Source: Paenibacillus aquistagni
GTDB taxonomy: Bacteria; Bacillota; Bacilli; Paenibacillales; Paenibacillaceae
Direction: 5' to 3'
Assembly (NCBI RefSeq): GCF_900177815.1
Contig: NZ_FXAZ01000005.1
Span: forward strand, 248,001 to 312,000
DNA: 64,000 nt
Shown here one piece after another: positions 45,353 to 53,393 of the stretch. A model generated the notes under the pieces. That model ran no database searches and was not told the DNA's origin. It saw nothing but the letters and a program-made list of their open reading frames with translations. Positions within the stretch are counted from its first letter, which is position 1. The number at the start of each line of letters is the position of its first letter. Both the position numbers and the translations under genes were made by a program.

Positions 45353-46504
45353 ATGAGTCTATGGAAAGATTCGAGCCGAATCCTTGGTGTACTGCAAAAT
45401 GAATCCAGCGGAAAACCTCCCTTTACAGAAGCCTCTTTCTGCCGCAAATTGTGCATCGCTGGACAAAAACACGGGATAGAGGTGCTCATCTTCTGTCCAT
45501 TGTGGATTAATCGGAAGACCAAAATGGTGCGCAGCTACACCTATAAAATCAAACATGGCTGGAAGGAAATGATCACACCCATTCCTAAGCTTGTGTTCGA
45601 TCGGCTGAACTTCGTTAACAAAGAACAATTCCGAAAGGTCCAAGGAGCGGTTTCTTACATGAAGCGAATGCATACGAAGTGGCTTGGAATCGGCCTAAGC
45701 GGAAAATGGGATGTGTATCAAATGCTGAAGGATGAGCCGTTACTCAAAAAAATCCTTCCTGAAACGGTGCTGTACCAAGGAGATCAGCATCTTGCTGATT
45801 ATATTAATCGCCATCATGGCTCAGTCTTTCTAAAGCCTCATGGCGGAAGCAAAGGGCGTTCAGTCATGCACGTCACAAGAACCTTCTCTTCTTGGCATGC
45901 AGAGGAAGGCTCCACCAGGATAAAAATTGAAGGCCGTGATGGACGCAACGAACCTTTCGTACGCGAATTCCAAAAGCCGATGGATGGCCTCCAATGGATC
46001 AAGCGCTGCATCGGCGGACGCAAATTTGTTCTTCAGCCTTATCTGTCCCTTCATTCCTCTAACGATGAACCGTACGATGTCCGCGTTCTCATGCAAAAGA
46101 ATGAGACTGGGCATTGGACAATAACCGGAATGGCTGCCAGGCTTGGCCGGCCGGGCGCAATCACATCGAATCTTCATGGAGGAGGACACGCCATGCCGCT
46201 GGCCCCATTTCTTACCGAGCAATTCGGCGAGGACACAGCCGAGCGCTTAATAAAGGAACTTACATCCTACAGCTCCATCATCCCTGCTGCAATCGAGCAG
46301 CAGCATGGGCGTCTCGTCGAGTGCGGGCTCGACTTTGGCATTGATCAACAAGCTCGAATATGGTTGCTCGAAGTGAATTCTAAGCCGGGAAGAACCGTTT
46401 TTACTCAGACCGGCGACCATGAAGCTGCCAAGCAAGCGGTCGAGAAGCCGATCTTGTACGCAAGAAGCATCATGGTTCGACATCTTAGGAGGGTCAGTCC
46501 ATGA
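45353..46504 (+). CDS. yheC: YheC/YheD-family ATP-grasp protein 2 (short, YheC-like)
   Basis: A 383-aa protein that lacks the N-terminal beta domain and starts directly at the core (RILGVLQNESSG). It carries K161 in VFLKPHGGSKGRSVM and YDVRVLMQKNETGHWTITG. The glycine-rich ITSNLHGGGHAMPL loop and ECGLDFGIDQ follow, and WLLEVNSKPGR provides the Mg-binding Glu and Asn. It contains a longer insertion after the lysine strand (about 175-235) than its siblings. GGAGGTGGAG precedes the ATG. Its stop overlaps the start of gene 3 by 4 bp. Confidence 0.9.
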   Translation: MSLWKDSSRILGVLQNESSGKPPFTEASFCRKLCIAGQKHGIEVLIFCPLWINRKTKMVRSYTYKIKHGWKEMITPIPKLVFDRLNFVNKEQFRKVQGAVSYMKRMHTKWLGIGLSGKWDVYQMLKDEPLLKKILPETVLYQGDQHLADYINRHHGSVFLKPHGGSKGRSVMHVTRTFSSWHAEEGSTRIKIEGRDGRNEPFVREFQKPMDGLQWIKRCIGGRKFVLQPYLSLHSSNDEPYDVRVLMQKNETGHWTITGMAARLGRPGAITSNLHGGGHAMPLAPFLTEQFGEDTAERLIKELTSYSSIIPAAIEQQHGRLVECGLDFGIDQQARIWLLEVNSKPGRTVFTQTGDHEAAKQAVEKPILYARSIMVRHLRRVSP

Positions 46505-47877
46505 GTTTGACGGTATGTAACGTCCATTTGACGCCTAAATCCGAAAAGATGGTGTATGTCTCACATACCCTGCTTAAGCAATTGAACCTGTCAGGCAAGC
46601 GTTCGGTAAGGCTCCATTTAGGATCATCCAGCATCCCCGTTACGGTAAAGCCCATTCGCAAGGCAGGAAAGCATATGTATATTCCTGCGTCGTTGAGGCA
46701 GCGATTTCGCGTCCCCAAGTCAGGCAGCGTGTTCTTGCTTAATGAAACCGAAGGAGAAGTCCAGCTCGGCCCCTTAATCGGCATTATGTCTGATGCAGCC
46801 CAACGCTCTTCTACTCACCCTTTTGGCAGCAGAACGAGCTTCATTAAGCAAATTCTAAAGGCAGGCAGCAAAAAGGGATACGTCTTTGCCTTTGCTCCAA
46901 GAGATATTAACTGGCAAAATGAGACGGTATACGCCTACTTCATTAATGAAGCCGGAACCTGGGTGAGAAGAACCGTCCCGCTTCCAGACGTCATTTACAA
47001 CCGTCTTCCAAGCCGAAAGGCCGAAACAAGCACTTACATCAACACGCTCCGAGAGCGTTTTGTCCGCAGAAACATCCCCTTTTTCAACTGGAGCTTCTTT
47101 AACAAATCAGATGTATATGCCTTGCTTAAGGATGAGGTTGCCGCGAATCGCTACGTTCCCGAATCCGTTATGAATCCCAATGCTGATGTCATTAAAGATA
47201 TGCTCGACAAGCATCAGTTCGTCTATTACAAGCCTACCGCGGGCAGTCTTGGCATCGGCATCTACCGCCTGACCTACCTGCCGAAGAAAGGTTATTTTGC
47301 TCGCTACACGACGGGCGGCAAAAATATATTGCTTCGCTTCAAAAAGTTCTCAAGCCTGATGCGAATGCTGGAGGGACGCCATGGTCGCTCTCTGCGGAAC
47401 TATGTCGTGCAGCAAGGCGTTCGGCTAGCTGAGATTGACGGCTGCCCCATTGATTTTCGGTTTCATGTGCATAAGAACGGAGAGAACAAATGGGTTGTCG
47501 TCGGTATCGGCGCGAAGAAAGCGGGCAAAGGCAGCGTCACGACTCATGTTAAGAACGGCGGGCAGTTGATGACGCCTAAGCAGGCGCTTGAACGTACATT
47601 TGGTGATCGAGCAGGGGAGATTATTGATAAAGCCAAAGATGTCGCTGTGGAATTGGCAGAAGCTATTGAACGCAATTATCCGCATCGCTTAGGTGAACTT
47701 GGCTTCGATCTTGGCATTGATCGTGATGAACAGGTCTGGATGTTTGAAGCGAATGCTAAGCCCGGACGCTCGATCTTCAAGCACCCTGCTCTTAGAAGCG
47801 AGGGGCGCTCCTCCGTTGAGCATATCTTGGAGCACTGCTTGTACCTCAGTAAATTCCACAGGAGGGAAGAGCCGTGA
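46501..47877 (+). CDS. yheD: YheC/YheD-family ATP-grasp protein 3 (long, YheD-like)
   Basis: A 458-aa protein with the same design as gene 1: an N-terminal beta-rich domain (1-88, KRSVRLHLGSSSIPVTVKP), then GPLIGIMSDAAQ. The ATP-grasp part has K244 in VYYKPTAGSLGIGIY, DFRFHVHKNGENKWVVVG, GELGFDLGID and WMFEANAKPGRS. AGGAGG lies six bases before the ATG. The start overlaps gene 2 and the stop overlaps gene 4, each by 4 bp, so translation of genes 2 to 4 is coupled. Probable mother-cell or coat-associated ligase; substrate unknown. Confidence 0.9.
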   Translation: MSLTVCNVHLTPKSEKMVYVSHTLLKQLNLSGKRSVRLHLGSSSIPVTVKPIRKAGKHMYIPASLRQRFRVPKSGSVFLLNETEGEVQLGPLIGIMSDAAQRSSTHPFGSRTSFIKQILKAGSKKGYVFAFAPRDINWQNETVYAYFINEAGTWVRRTVPLPDVIYNRLPSRKAETSTYINTLRERFVRRNIPFFNWSFFNKSDVYALLKDEVAANRYVPESVMNPNADVIKDMLDKHQFVYYKPTAGSLGIGIYRLTYLPKKGYFARYTTGGKNILLRFKKFSSLMRMLEGRHGRSLRNYVVQQGVRLAEIDGCPIDFRFHVHKNGENKWVVVGIGAKKAGKGSVTTHVKNGGQLMTPKQALERTFGDRAGEIIDKAKDVAVELAEAIERNYPHRLGELGFDLGIDRDEQVWMFEANAKPGRSIFKHPALRSEGRSSVEHILEHCLYLSKFHRREEP

Positions 47878-48983
47878 GTGAAGAGGCTATGAACCGAAAG
47901 CCCATCATCGCCATCTTGACGATGGATGATGAAAAGGAGTACTTTCGAGGCAACCGCGTCAATTTTGCTGAGACGATCGCCGCTGGCAAAGAGATGGGCT
48001 ATACGGTCTATATTTTGACCATCAAAGATTTGAAGCTCTCTCAAAAACGAGTCGTCGGCTACAACTATATGCAAGAAACCAACGTGTGGCAGCAGGAGTG
48101 GTTCCCTCTGCCTCACGTGATCTATAATCGCATTCCGCTTCGCGAAGATGAGATGCAGCCTGCTGTTCGGCGCAAGATCCAAGATGTGCTCTCGCATTCC
48201 AGCATCAAGATCTTCAATCCCTATTATTTCAACAAGTGGCATCTGTTTGAATGGTTGAAGAAATCCCCTTCCACGAAAAAATATATTCCAAAGACGCAAA
48301 GGCTTAGAACCTCATCCGGCCTAGGCAAGATGCTGAAGAAACATGCCTACCTCTACCTTAAGCCTGAAGCAGGCAAAGCAGGCGTTGGAATTATGACGCT
48401 GCGCATGAATCCGGCCAAAAGCTTGAAGTACCGCCTGAAGGTGCAAGATAAAAAAGGGAGCATCTCCTACAAGGCAGCCAAAATTCAAAAGCTGTGGACG
48501 AGAATTCGCAAGGAAGCGGGGGTGAACTCCTATATCGTCCAGCAGGGAATTACGCTTGCCACGATGAATAAGCGCCCCTTCGATCTCCGCTTGCTCGCAC
48601 AGAAGAACGGCAAGGGACAATGGGATGTAACCGGCATTGGAGCGCGCGTCGCTGGCATCTCAAGCATTACCACCCATGTACCGCGCGGCGGAAGCATCGA
48701 AGACCCTGAGAAGATTCTTACAACGATCTTTGGTACGGAGCAGGCACGAAGCATCATGGCAAAGGCCAGAGCTGCAGCAGTCGTCATTGCAAAGCAGGTG
48801 GAGCGTGGTTCCGGCCACACTTTAGGCGAGATGTCCATGGATCTTGGCGTTGACACCACCGGGGGGATCTGGTTCTTTGAAGCCAATGCGAAGCCCATGA
48901 AGTTCGATGAGCCTCATATACGAAGACGTTCATTAGAACGAATCTTTCAATACTGCTCCTATCTATCCCGCATGAGCGGATAG
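47874..48983 (+). CDS. yheC: YheC/YheD-family ATP-grasp protein 4 (short, YheC-like)
   Basis: A 369-aa protein starting at GTG 47874, with GGAGGG seven bases upstream and a 4-bp overlap with gene 3. The core begins KPIIAILTMDDEK. The ATP-grasp signature includes K163 in YLKPEAGKAGVGIM, FDLRLLAQKNGKGQWDVTG, TTHVPRGGSIED, GEMSMDLGVD and WFFEANAKPM. Genes 3 and 4 form a second long-short pair, like genes 1 and 2. The distance to gene 5 is 23 bp. Confidence 0.9.
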   Translation: MSEEAMNRKPIIAILTMDDEKEYFRGNRVNFAETIAAGKEMGYTVYILTIKDLKLSQKRVVGYNYMQETNVWQQEWFPLPHVIYNRIPLREDEMQPAVRRKIQDVLSHSSIKIFNPYYFNKWHLFEWLKKSPSTKKYIPKTQRLRTSSGLGKMLKKHAYLYLKPEAGKAGVGIMTLRMNPAKSLKYRLKVQDKKGSISYKAAKIQKLWTRIRKEAGVNSYIVQQGITLATMNKRPFDLRLLAQKNGKGQWDVTGIGARVAGISSITTHVPRGGSIEDPEKILTTIFGTEQARSIMAKARAAAVVIAKQVERGSGHTLGEMSMDLGVDTTGGIWFFEANAKPMKFDEPHIRRRSLERIFQYCSYLSRMSG

Positions 48984-49006
48984 CGGAGAGAAGAAGGTGA
49001 ATCCGT

Positions 49007-50572
49007 TTGGCTCAACCGGTGTTAGGCATATTAGCGCTCTACATTAATGAACAAAAACAGCTGGAGGAACGCCACATTTATCAAAAAATGATTGTGGCGG
49101 GAAAAAAGCTCGGCCTTGATGTCTTCGTCTTTACCCCCCAGGATGTGAGAGATCAGCCCAAACGAATCTATGCCCTGACGTATCAGCCAAGTACAAAGCG
49201 CTGGTCAAGGAAGTGGGTTCCGTTCCCTCACATGATCTTTGACCGCTGTCGCATTCAGAACACCTATCGCTTTGAGCAGTTGAAGCGATTTCGGTCAAAG
49301 TATCGGCATCTGCTCTTCTTGAATCGTCCCCTTCGCAACAAATGGACGATATATCAAGTGCTCTCAGAGGTTCCTGCCTTCGAGCCCTATCTGCCGAAAA
49401 CGAAGCTCTATAGCTCCATCAAGGAAGTACAGCGAATGCTTAAAGAGCATGAGTTGATATACCTAAAACCAATAAACGGCACCGGAGGGAGAGGCATATT
49501 GCGCCTTGAGCGCCTAAAGTCCAGCAAGCAGCTGGTCTATGTCCAAGGAAGAGACCAATTGCGGCGCATTATCACCCCCCAGCGGATGAGCTGGAATCAG
49601 CTGCGTGCGAAGATGTCCGCCTGGAATGCGAAAGGACGGTATTTGACTCAGCAGGGAATCGCATTGAGGCTGGCTAGCGGACGCGTCCATGATTATCGGA
49701 TGCTGGTGCAGAAGGATGGAACGGGAACATGGACGGTGACAGGCTGTGCAGGCCGGGTTGGAGCGGCGAAGAGCATTACTTCCAATCTGCACGGTGGCGG
49801 AGCGGCTGTTCGCATGGAGACGCTGCTTCGACAGTGGATCGGTGATGAGCAGAAGATGCTCCAAGTCAAGGAGGATGCGGAGCGGCTCGGTGTTGAAGTC
49901 GCTAAGTTCTTGGAGCAGCGGTATGGCGCCTTATGCGAGCTTGCCCTCGATCTTGCCATTGACCGCTGCGGCCATGTATGGCTGCTGGAGGTTAATCCGA
50001 AGCCTGCTCGTGAGGTATTTGCCAAGAGCGGAGATAAAGACACCTACGCGCTTGCAATCCAAAGACCGCTTGAGTACGCCAAGTGGCTCTACGAGCATCA
50101 GAACTCCACGAAGCAGGAGTCTAGAGCATCCGAGCTTCGTGGACACACTTCACATGAAGCGGATTCACCCGCAGCCCCTTCTCACGAGAGGCTGACCCTC
50201 TCCGCTCTCCCTGCTGACCGCGAACCGGTAGAAATGGCATCGCTGCTCGAAGAGCCTCCTGCTTCCTTAAGCTCTAAGCTCAAGCCGTCACGAGGCAGCG
50301 CGAAGCGTCCAAGCAAGCCCTTCTTCCCCACTTTGCCACAACAGCCAAGAAGAAGCAGCAAGACGGTTGACATCGCCGAACGGCGCTCACAGCGTTCACA
50401 AGTGCTTGATGAGGAGGAGCTTCAAGAGCCCTTGCTGTCAGATTTTGATGAGCTTAGAGAGCTTGATATGCAGCGCGAGGAAGAACGGCGCCAGCAGGAG
50501 AAGGAGCAAGAGACCAAGCAGCTGATTGAGCTTATTCAATCCTTTGAGAAACGAATGAAAAGCGGCTCTTAA
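49007..50572 (+). CDS. yheC: YheC/YheD-family ATP-grasp protein 5 (short core with long charged tail)
   Basis: A 521-aa protein started at TTG 49007 behind AGAAGGTGA. Residues 1-365 are a complete YheC-type core: VLGILALYINEQ, K154 in YLKPINGTGGRGIL, HDYRMLVQKDGTGTWTVTG, the LHGGG loop, and E328/N330 in WLLEVNPKPAR. About 155 extra residues follow: a Ser/Pro/Arg-rich disordered stretch (about 366-450) and a Glu/Arg/Gln-rich helix (about 455-521) that looks like a coiled coil. The tail may anchor or oligomerise the protein in the coat. It is the last gene of the unit, followed by a terminator. Confidence 0.9.
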   Translation: MAQPVLGILALYINEQKQLEERHIYQKMIVAGKKLGLDVFVFTPQDVRDQPKRIYALTYQPSTKRWSRKWVPFPHMIFDRCRIQNTYRFEQLKRFRSKYRHLLFLNRPLRNKWTIYQVLSEVPAFEPYLPKTKLYSSIKEVQRMLKEHELIYLKPINGTGGRGILRLERLKSSKQLVYVQGRDQLRRIITPQRMSWNQLRAKMSAWNAKGRYLTQQGIALRLASGRVHDYRMLVQKDGTGTWTVTGCAGRVGAAKSITSNLHGGGAAVRMETLLRQWIGDEQKMLQVKEDAERLGVEVAKFLEQRYGALCELALDLAIDRCGHVWLLEVNPKPAREVFAKSGDKDTYALAIQRPLEYAKWLYEHQNSTKQESRASELRGHTSHEADSPAAPSHERLTLSALPADREPVEMASLLEEPPASLSSKLKPSRGSAKRPSKPFFPTLPQQPRRSSKTVDIAERRSQRSQVLDEEELQEPLLSDFDELRELDMQREEERRQQEKEQETKQLIELIQSFEKRMKSGS

Positions 50573-50633
50573 CTTTCCTTTGCGGCTGTTCAATTAAAGA
50601 GCCTTCCAGCATGCAGGTTAAGCAACAATATAA

Positions 50634-50670
50634 TCAAAAAGGCAGAGTTCGGCGTTGTCCGTCTCTGCCT
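50634..50670. terminator. Terminator between the ATP-grasp array and the pentapeptide gene
   Basis: AGGCAGAG and CTCTGCCT form an 8-bp stem, extendable through a GAC/GTC-type pairing. On the minus strand TTTTTGATT follows, serving the pentapeptide gene; on plus the tail is TCTGCTTG. Both flanking genes converge here. Confidence 0.75.
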
Positions 50671-50679
50671 TCTGCTTGT

Positions 50680-51342
50680 TCAATCCTTGACCACGAGGCC
50701 AAATATCTTAGTGAAAAGTATCGCTTGACTAGGAGAAATGATGCATCCTTGTAGATCCTCTAGCGTCACGCCCAAGTTGTGAAAGTCTGCAGTGCTTAAA
50801 TCGATGCCTTTTAAGCTTGCTCCAGAGAACTGACTCTGATCGATCTTGCAGTTGTCGAATCCCACCTTATTGAACTTAGCATGATAGAAGTCCGATTTTT
50901 CAAGCGAAGTCTCTTGGTAGGATACCTGCTTCATATCCGCGAAGCGAAACGTAGCGTAATCGCCAGCACATTCAACAAAAGCGATATTGCGCATCGTGGC
51001 CGCTGTCATGTCCATCCCCATAATTTTGCATTGGTGAAACTGTGCCCGGTGAATAATCGCCTCTGTCAAGTCCACATTGGACAAATCACACTGCTCGAAG
51101 ATCACATCCGTCAGCTCTGCATGCTGCAAGGACACATCACGGAAGCTGACATTGCGAAAGATCATCTGATCGCACATGACTTTGCTTGCTGTTATATAGG
51201 ACAATTCCTCATCTGAGCATTGTGCCTGTCTAAATTCTGCATGATCGCTTATGTCCGCATCTTGAAGCTTAATGGACTCAAGCTGCTTGGGAAGCTTTGG
51301 GCGCTGGATCTTGATCGGGGGTACTTCTACTGTATTGGTCAT
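50680..51342 (-). CDS. Pentapeptide-repeat protein
   Basis: About 220 aa. From residue 30 to 195 it shows repeats of the A(D/N)LXX type (VSLQHAELTDVIFEQCDLSN and VDLTEAIIHRAQFHQCKIMG), giving a right-handed quadrilateral beta helix. Such proteins sometimes mimic DNA or bind partners; no function can be assigned. The start lies within tandem ATGs at 51345 and 51342, behind AGG at 4 and 7 bases; I use 51342. The frame stays open further upstream but overlaps the HAD gene. It lies 8 bp after that gene and is probably cotranscribed. Confidence 0.85.
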   Translation of the reverse strand: MTNTVEVPPIKIQRPKLPKQLESIKLQDADISDHAEFRQAQCSDEELSYITASKVMCDQMIFRNVSFRDVSLQHAELTDVIFEQCDLSNVDLTEAIIHRAQFHQCKIMGMDMTAATMRNIAFVECAGDYATFRFADMKQVSYQETSLEKSDFYHAKFNKVGFDNCKIDQSQFSGASLKGIDLSTADFHNLGVTLEDLQGCIISPSQAILFTKIFGLVVKD

Positions 51343-51350
51343 CATTCGGC

Positions 51351-52028
51351 CTACTTTCCAGCTGAATGAGATGCAGCCAGCACAAACAAGTCGGCAAAGT
51401 GATTGATAAAGTGGTCGGCACCATCCAGTTCTTGATTGTCTCCAAACCCGGCATACATACAGCCTACAACTGTAAGGCCGTTCTTCTTGCCCGCTTCCAC
51501 ATCGGATGATCGATCCCCAATCATCCAAGCATGCTCCAATTGATGCTCCTTCATTAGGATGCGAACCAAGTCCACCTTCGTCTCGGTTTGATACCCGCCC
51601 GCACTATATAATCCATCAAACCAAGGCGTGATGCCATGCGCATCCGCCACTCCTTGAACATAACGCTCAAGGCCGTTGCTTGCTACGAACAATTTTATCC
51701 CTTGCGCATGAAGCTGCTGCAAGGTGTTGGCCACTTCTGGATAAAGCTTGGAGTCTCCTTGCAGAAGTCCAGACAGCTCTTCTTCCAAGAGCAGCACATC
51801 CGCACGCTTTTTGGCTTCGAGGCTCGCATCAGGCATAACACGATTCCAGATATCCTCGAGCAGCATGCCAAGAGAGCTAAGGATGCGTTCCTCAGGTGGC
51901 GTTGGGCCTTCATACAGCCCTTCTTCCCGTAGCCGATCGAATACGCGATGATACGCCGGTATAAGCAGCGTCTCGGTTTGAAACAACGTGCCATCCATGT
52001 CAAAAATCATAGCTTGCGGTGAACTCAT
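51351..52028 (-). CDS. HAD-superfamily phosphatase, phosphoglycolate-phosphatase-like
   Basis: A 225-aa hydrolase. Motif I is IFDMDGTLF (nucleophile Asp at about residue 10 and the second Asp two later), motif II is in VASNG, the motif III lysine is in TETKVDLV, and motif IV is IGDRSSDVEAG. A helical cap lies between I and II. Substrates are small phosphates and cannot be specified. AAGGATGAG precedes the ATG. It forms a two-gene unit with the pentapeptide gene and is divergent from ypdA. Confidence 0.9.
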   Translation of the reverse strand: MSSPQAMIFDMDGTLFQTETLLIPAYHRVFDRLREEGLYEGPTPPEERILSSLGMLLEDIWNRVMPDASLEAKKRADVLLLEEELSGLLQGDSKLYPEVANTLQQLHAQGIKLFVASNGLERYVQGVADAHGITPWFDGLYSAGGYQTETKVDLVRILMKEHQLEHAWMIGDRSSDVEAGKKNGLTVVGCMYAGFGDNQELDGADHFINHFADLFVLAASHSAGK

Positions 52029-52228
52029 CGTTTGATCTCATCCTTTGTCTCATAATCTGTATGTATTTCGATAATGCCATTTACAAGTGCCTGCTTACAT
52101 GACCTTATCATATTTTGGAGCGAATGTCTTACCTTCTTAATGGGAAAGGACTTGGCAGTGCTTCCCACAACCTGATACGATAGAGAGAATAGGCATAGAC
52201 CAACTATTTTGAGATGGAGGCGTGTTAG

Positions 52229-53236
52229 ATGCAGCACCATGAAGCAATTGTAATCGGCGCTGGTCCTTGCGGGCTGTCAGCTGCTATTGAGCTTAAGAAG
52301 GCGGGAATCGAACCGCTTATTATAGAAAAACATTGTGTCGTCAATTCCATTTACCGTTATCCAACCAATATGCAGTTCTTCAGTACGCCTAAGCTGCTTG
52401 AGATTGGAGATATTCCTTTTGTGACGACCCATGACAAGCCCTATCGCAAAGAAGCGCTGGTCTACTATCTGACGGTTGCCAACCATTATAACCTTGCTAT
52501 TCACAGCTATGAAGAAGTCACGAGCATCAGCAAGCAGCAGGATGGCAGCTTTCTCGTGTCCACGTTGAAGTCCAGTGGAGAAACGAAGCCGTACAGCGCG
52601 CACTATGTCGTCGTTGCGACCGGATACTTTGATCATCCGAATATGCTCGGCATTCCTGGAGAAAACATGCCGCATGTGACCCATTATTTTCAGGAGGCCC
52701 ATCCATACGCGGGTACAAAGGTGACCATTATTGGCGGGAACAACTCAGCCGTCGATGCGGCCTTGGAGCTTCATCGCATAGGCGCACAGGTGACCATCGT
52801 GTACCGAGGTGCCGAGCTATCCTCTCGCATCAAGCCATGGGTACGTCCAACCTTCGAGAGCTTGATTGAAAAAGGCGAAGTGAAGATGCTCTTCAGCTCA
52901 CAAGTCACGGCAATCGAAGCCGATGCCGTAACCGTACTTACGGAAGACGGCTCGCACCAGCAATTGGACAGCCAGTTTGTTCTCGTGCTTACTGGGTTCC
53001 GCCCAGACCGGGAGCTCATTGAAAGTGCTGGGGTCAAGCTTCAGGATGAAGACAAGGAGAAGCCCGTGTTCCATCCCGACACGATGCTGACCAATGTAGA
53101 GGGTCTATACGTAGCAGGTGTTATCGCCTCAGGCCGAGATGCCAATGAGATCTTTATTGAGTCAGGCAGACATCACGGCAAGCTGATCGCTGATCATATT
53201 ATAAATATGAGAGAGAACGATCCGAGAAGCCGCTAA
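52229..53236 (+). CDS. ypdA: Bacillithiol disulfide reductase YpdA (Bdr)
   Basis: FAD- and NADPH-dependent reductase that recycles oxidised bacillithiol in low-GC Gram-positives. It has 335 aa. The FAD fold begins VIGAGPCGLSAAIELKKAG with the single redox cysteine at position 14, which is the diagnostic residue of YpdA. The NADPH fold is VTIIGGNNSAVDAALEL near 165. The ATG loop VVVATGYFD and the C-terminal YVAGVIASGRDANEIFIESGRHHG are conserved. GGAGG precedes the ATG. It converges with yfkAB at a strong terminator. No other bacillithiol gene is in the window. Confidence 0.94.
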   Translation: MQHHEAIVIGAGPCGLSAAIELKKAGIEPLIIEKHCVVNSIYRYPTNMQFFSTPKLLEIGDIPFVTTHDKPYRKEALVYYLTVANHYNLAIHSYEEVTSISKQQDGSFLVSTLKSSGETKPYSAHYVVVATGYFDHPNMLGIPGENMPHVTHYFQEAHPYAGTKVTIIGGNNSAVDAALELHRIGAQVTIVYRGAELSSRIKPWVRPTFESLIEKGEVKMLFSSQVTAIEADAVTVLTEDGSHQQLDSQFVLVLTGFRPDRELIESAGVKLQDEDKEKPVFHPDTMLTNVEGLYVAGVIASGRDANEIFIESGRHHGKLIADHIINMRENDPRSR

Positions 53237-53303
53237 GTGCTCGTTTCTAGCTTCTAGCAAGATGAACGAGTTTCGTTATTAGCAATGTTTCATTAAGGAC
53301 AAC

Positions 53304-53353
53304 AAAAAAGTCGTTGTTTATATTGCTTACAGCAACAAAACAACGACTTTTTT
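53304..53353. terminator. Bidirectional terminator between ypdA and yfkAB
   Basis: AAAAAAGTCGTTGTTT pairs perfectly with AAACAACGACTTTTTT over 16 bp around an 18-nt loop. U-tracts occur in both directions. Confidence 0.95.
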
Positions 53354-53393
53354 ACTGCTTATGCAGTGGAATCGCCTTCTCTATACAAGTCAA

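Noticed and set aside
51343..51528. About 60-codon N-terminal extension of the pentapeptide protein
   Set aside because: It overlaps the HAD gene in another frame and has sequence unlike pentapeptide repeats.
52025..52240. 71-residue frame upstream of the HAD gene
   Set aside because: It overlaps the ypdA ribosome site and promoter region and has no family-like sequence.
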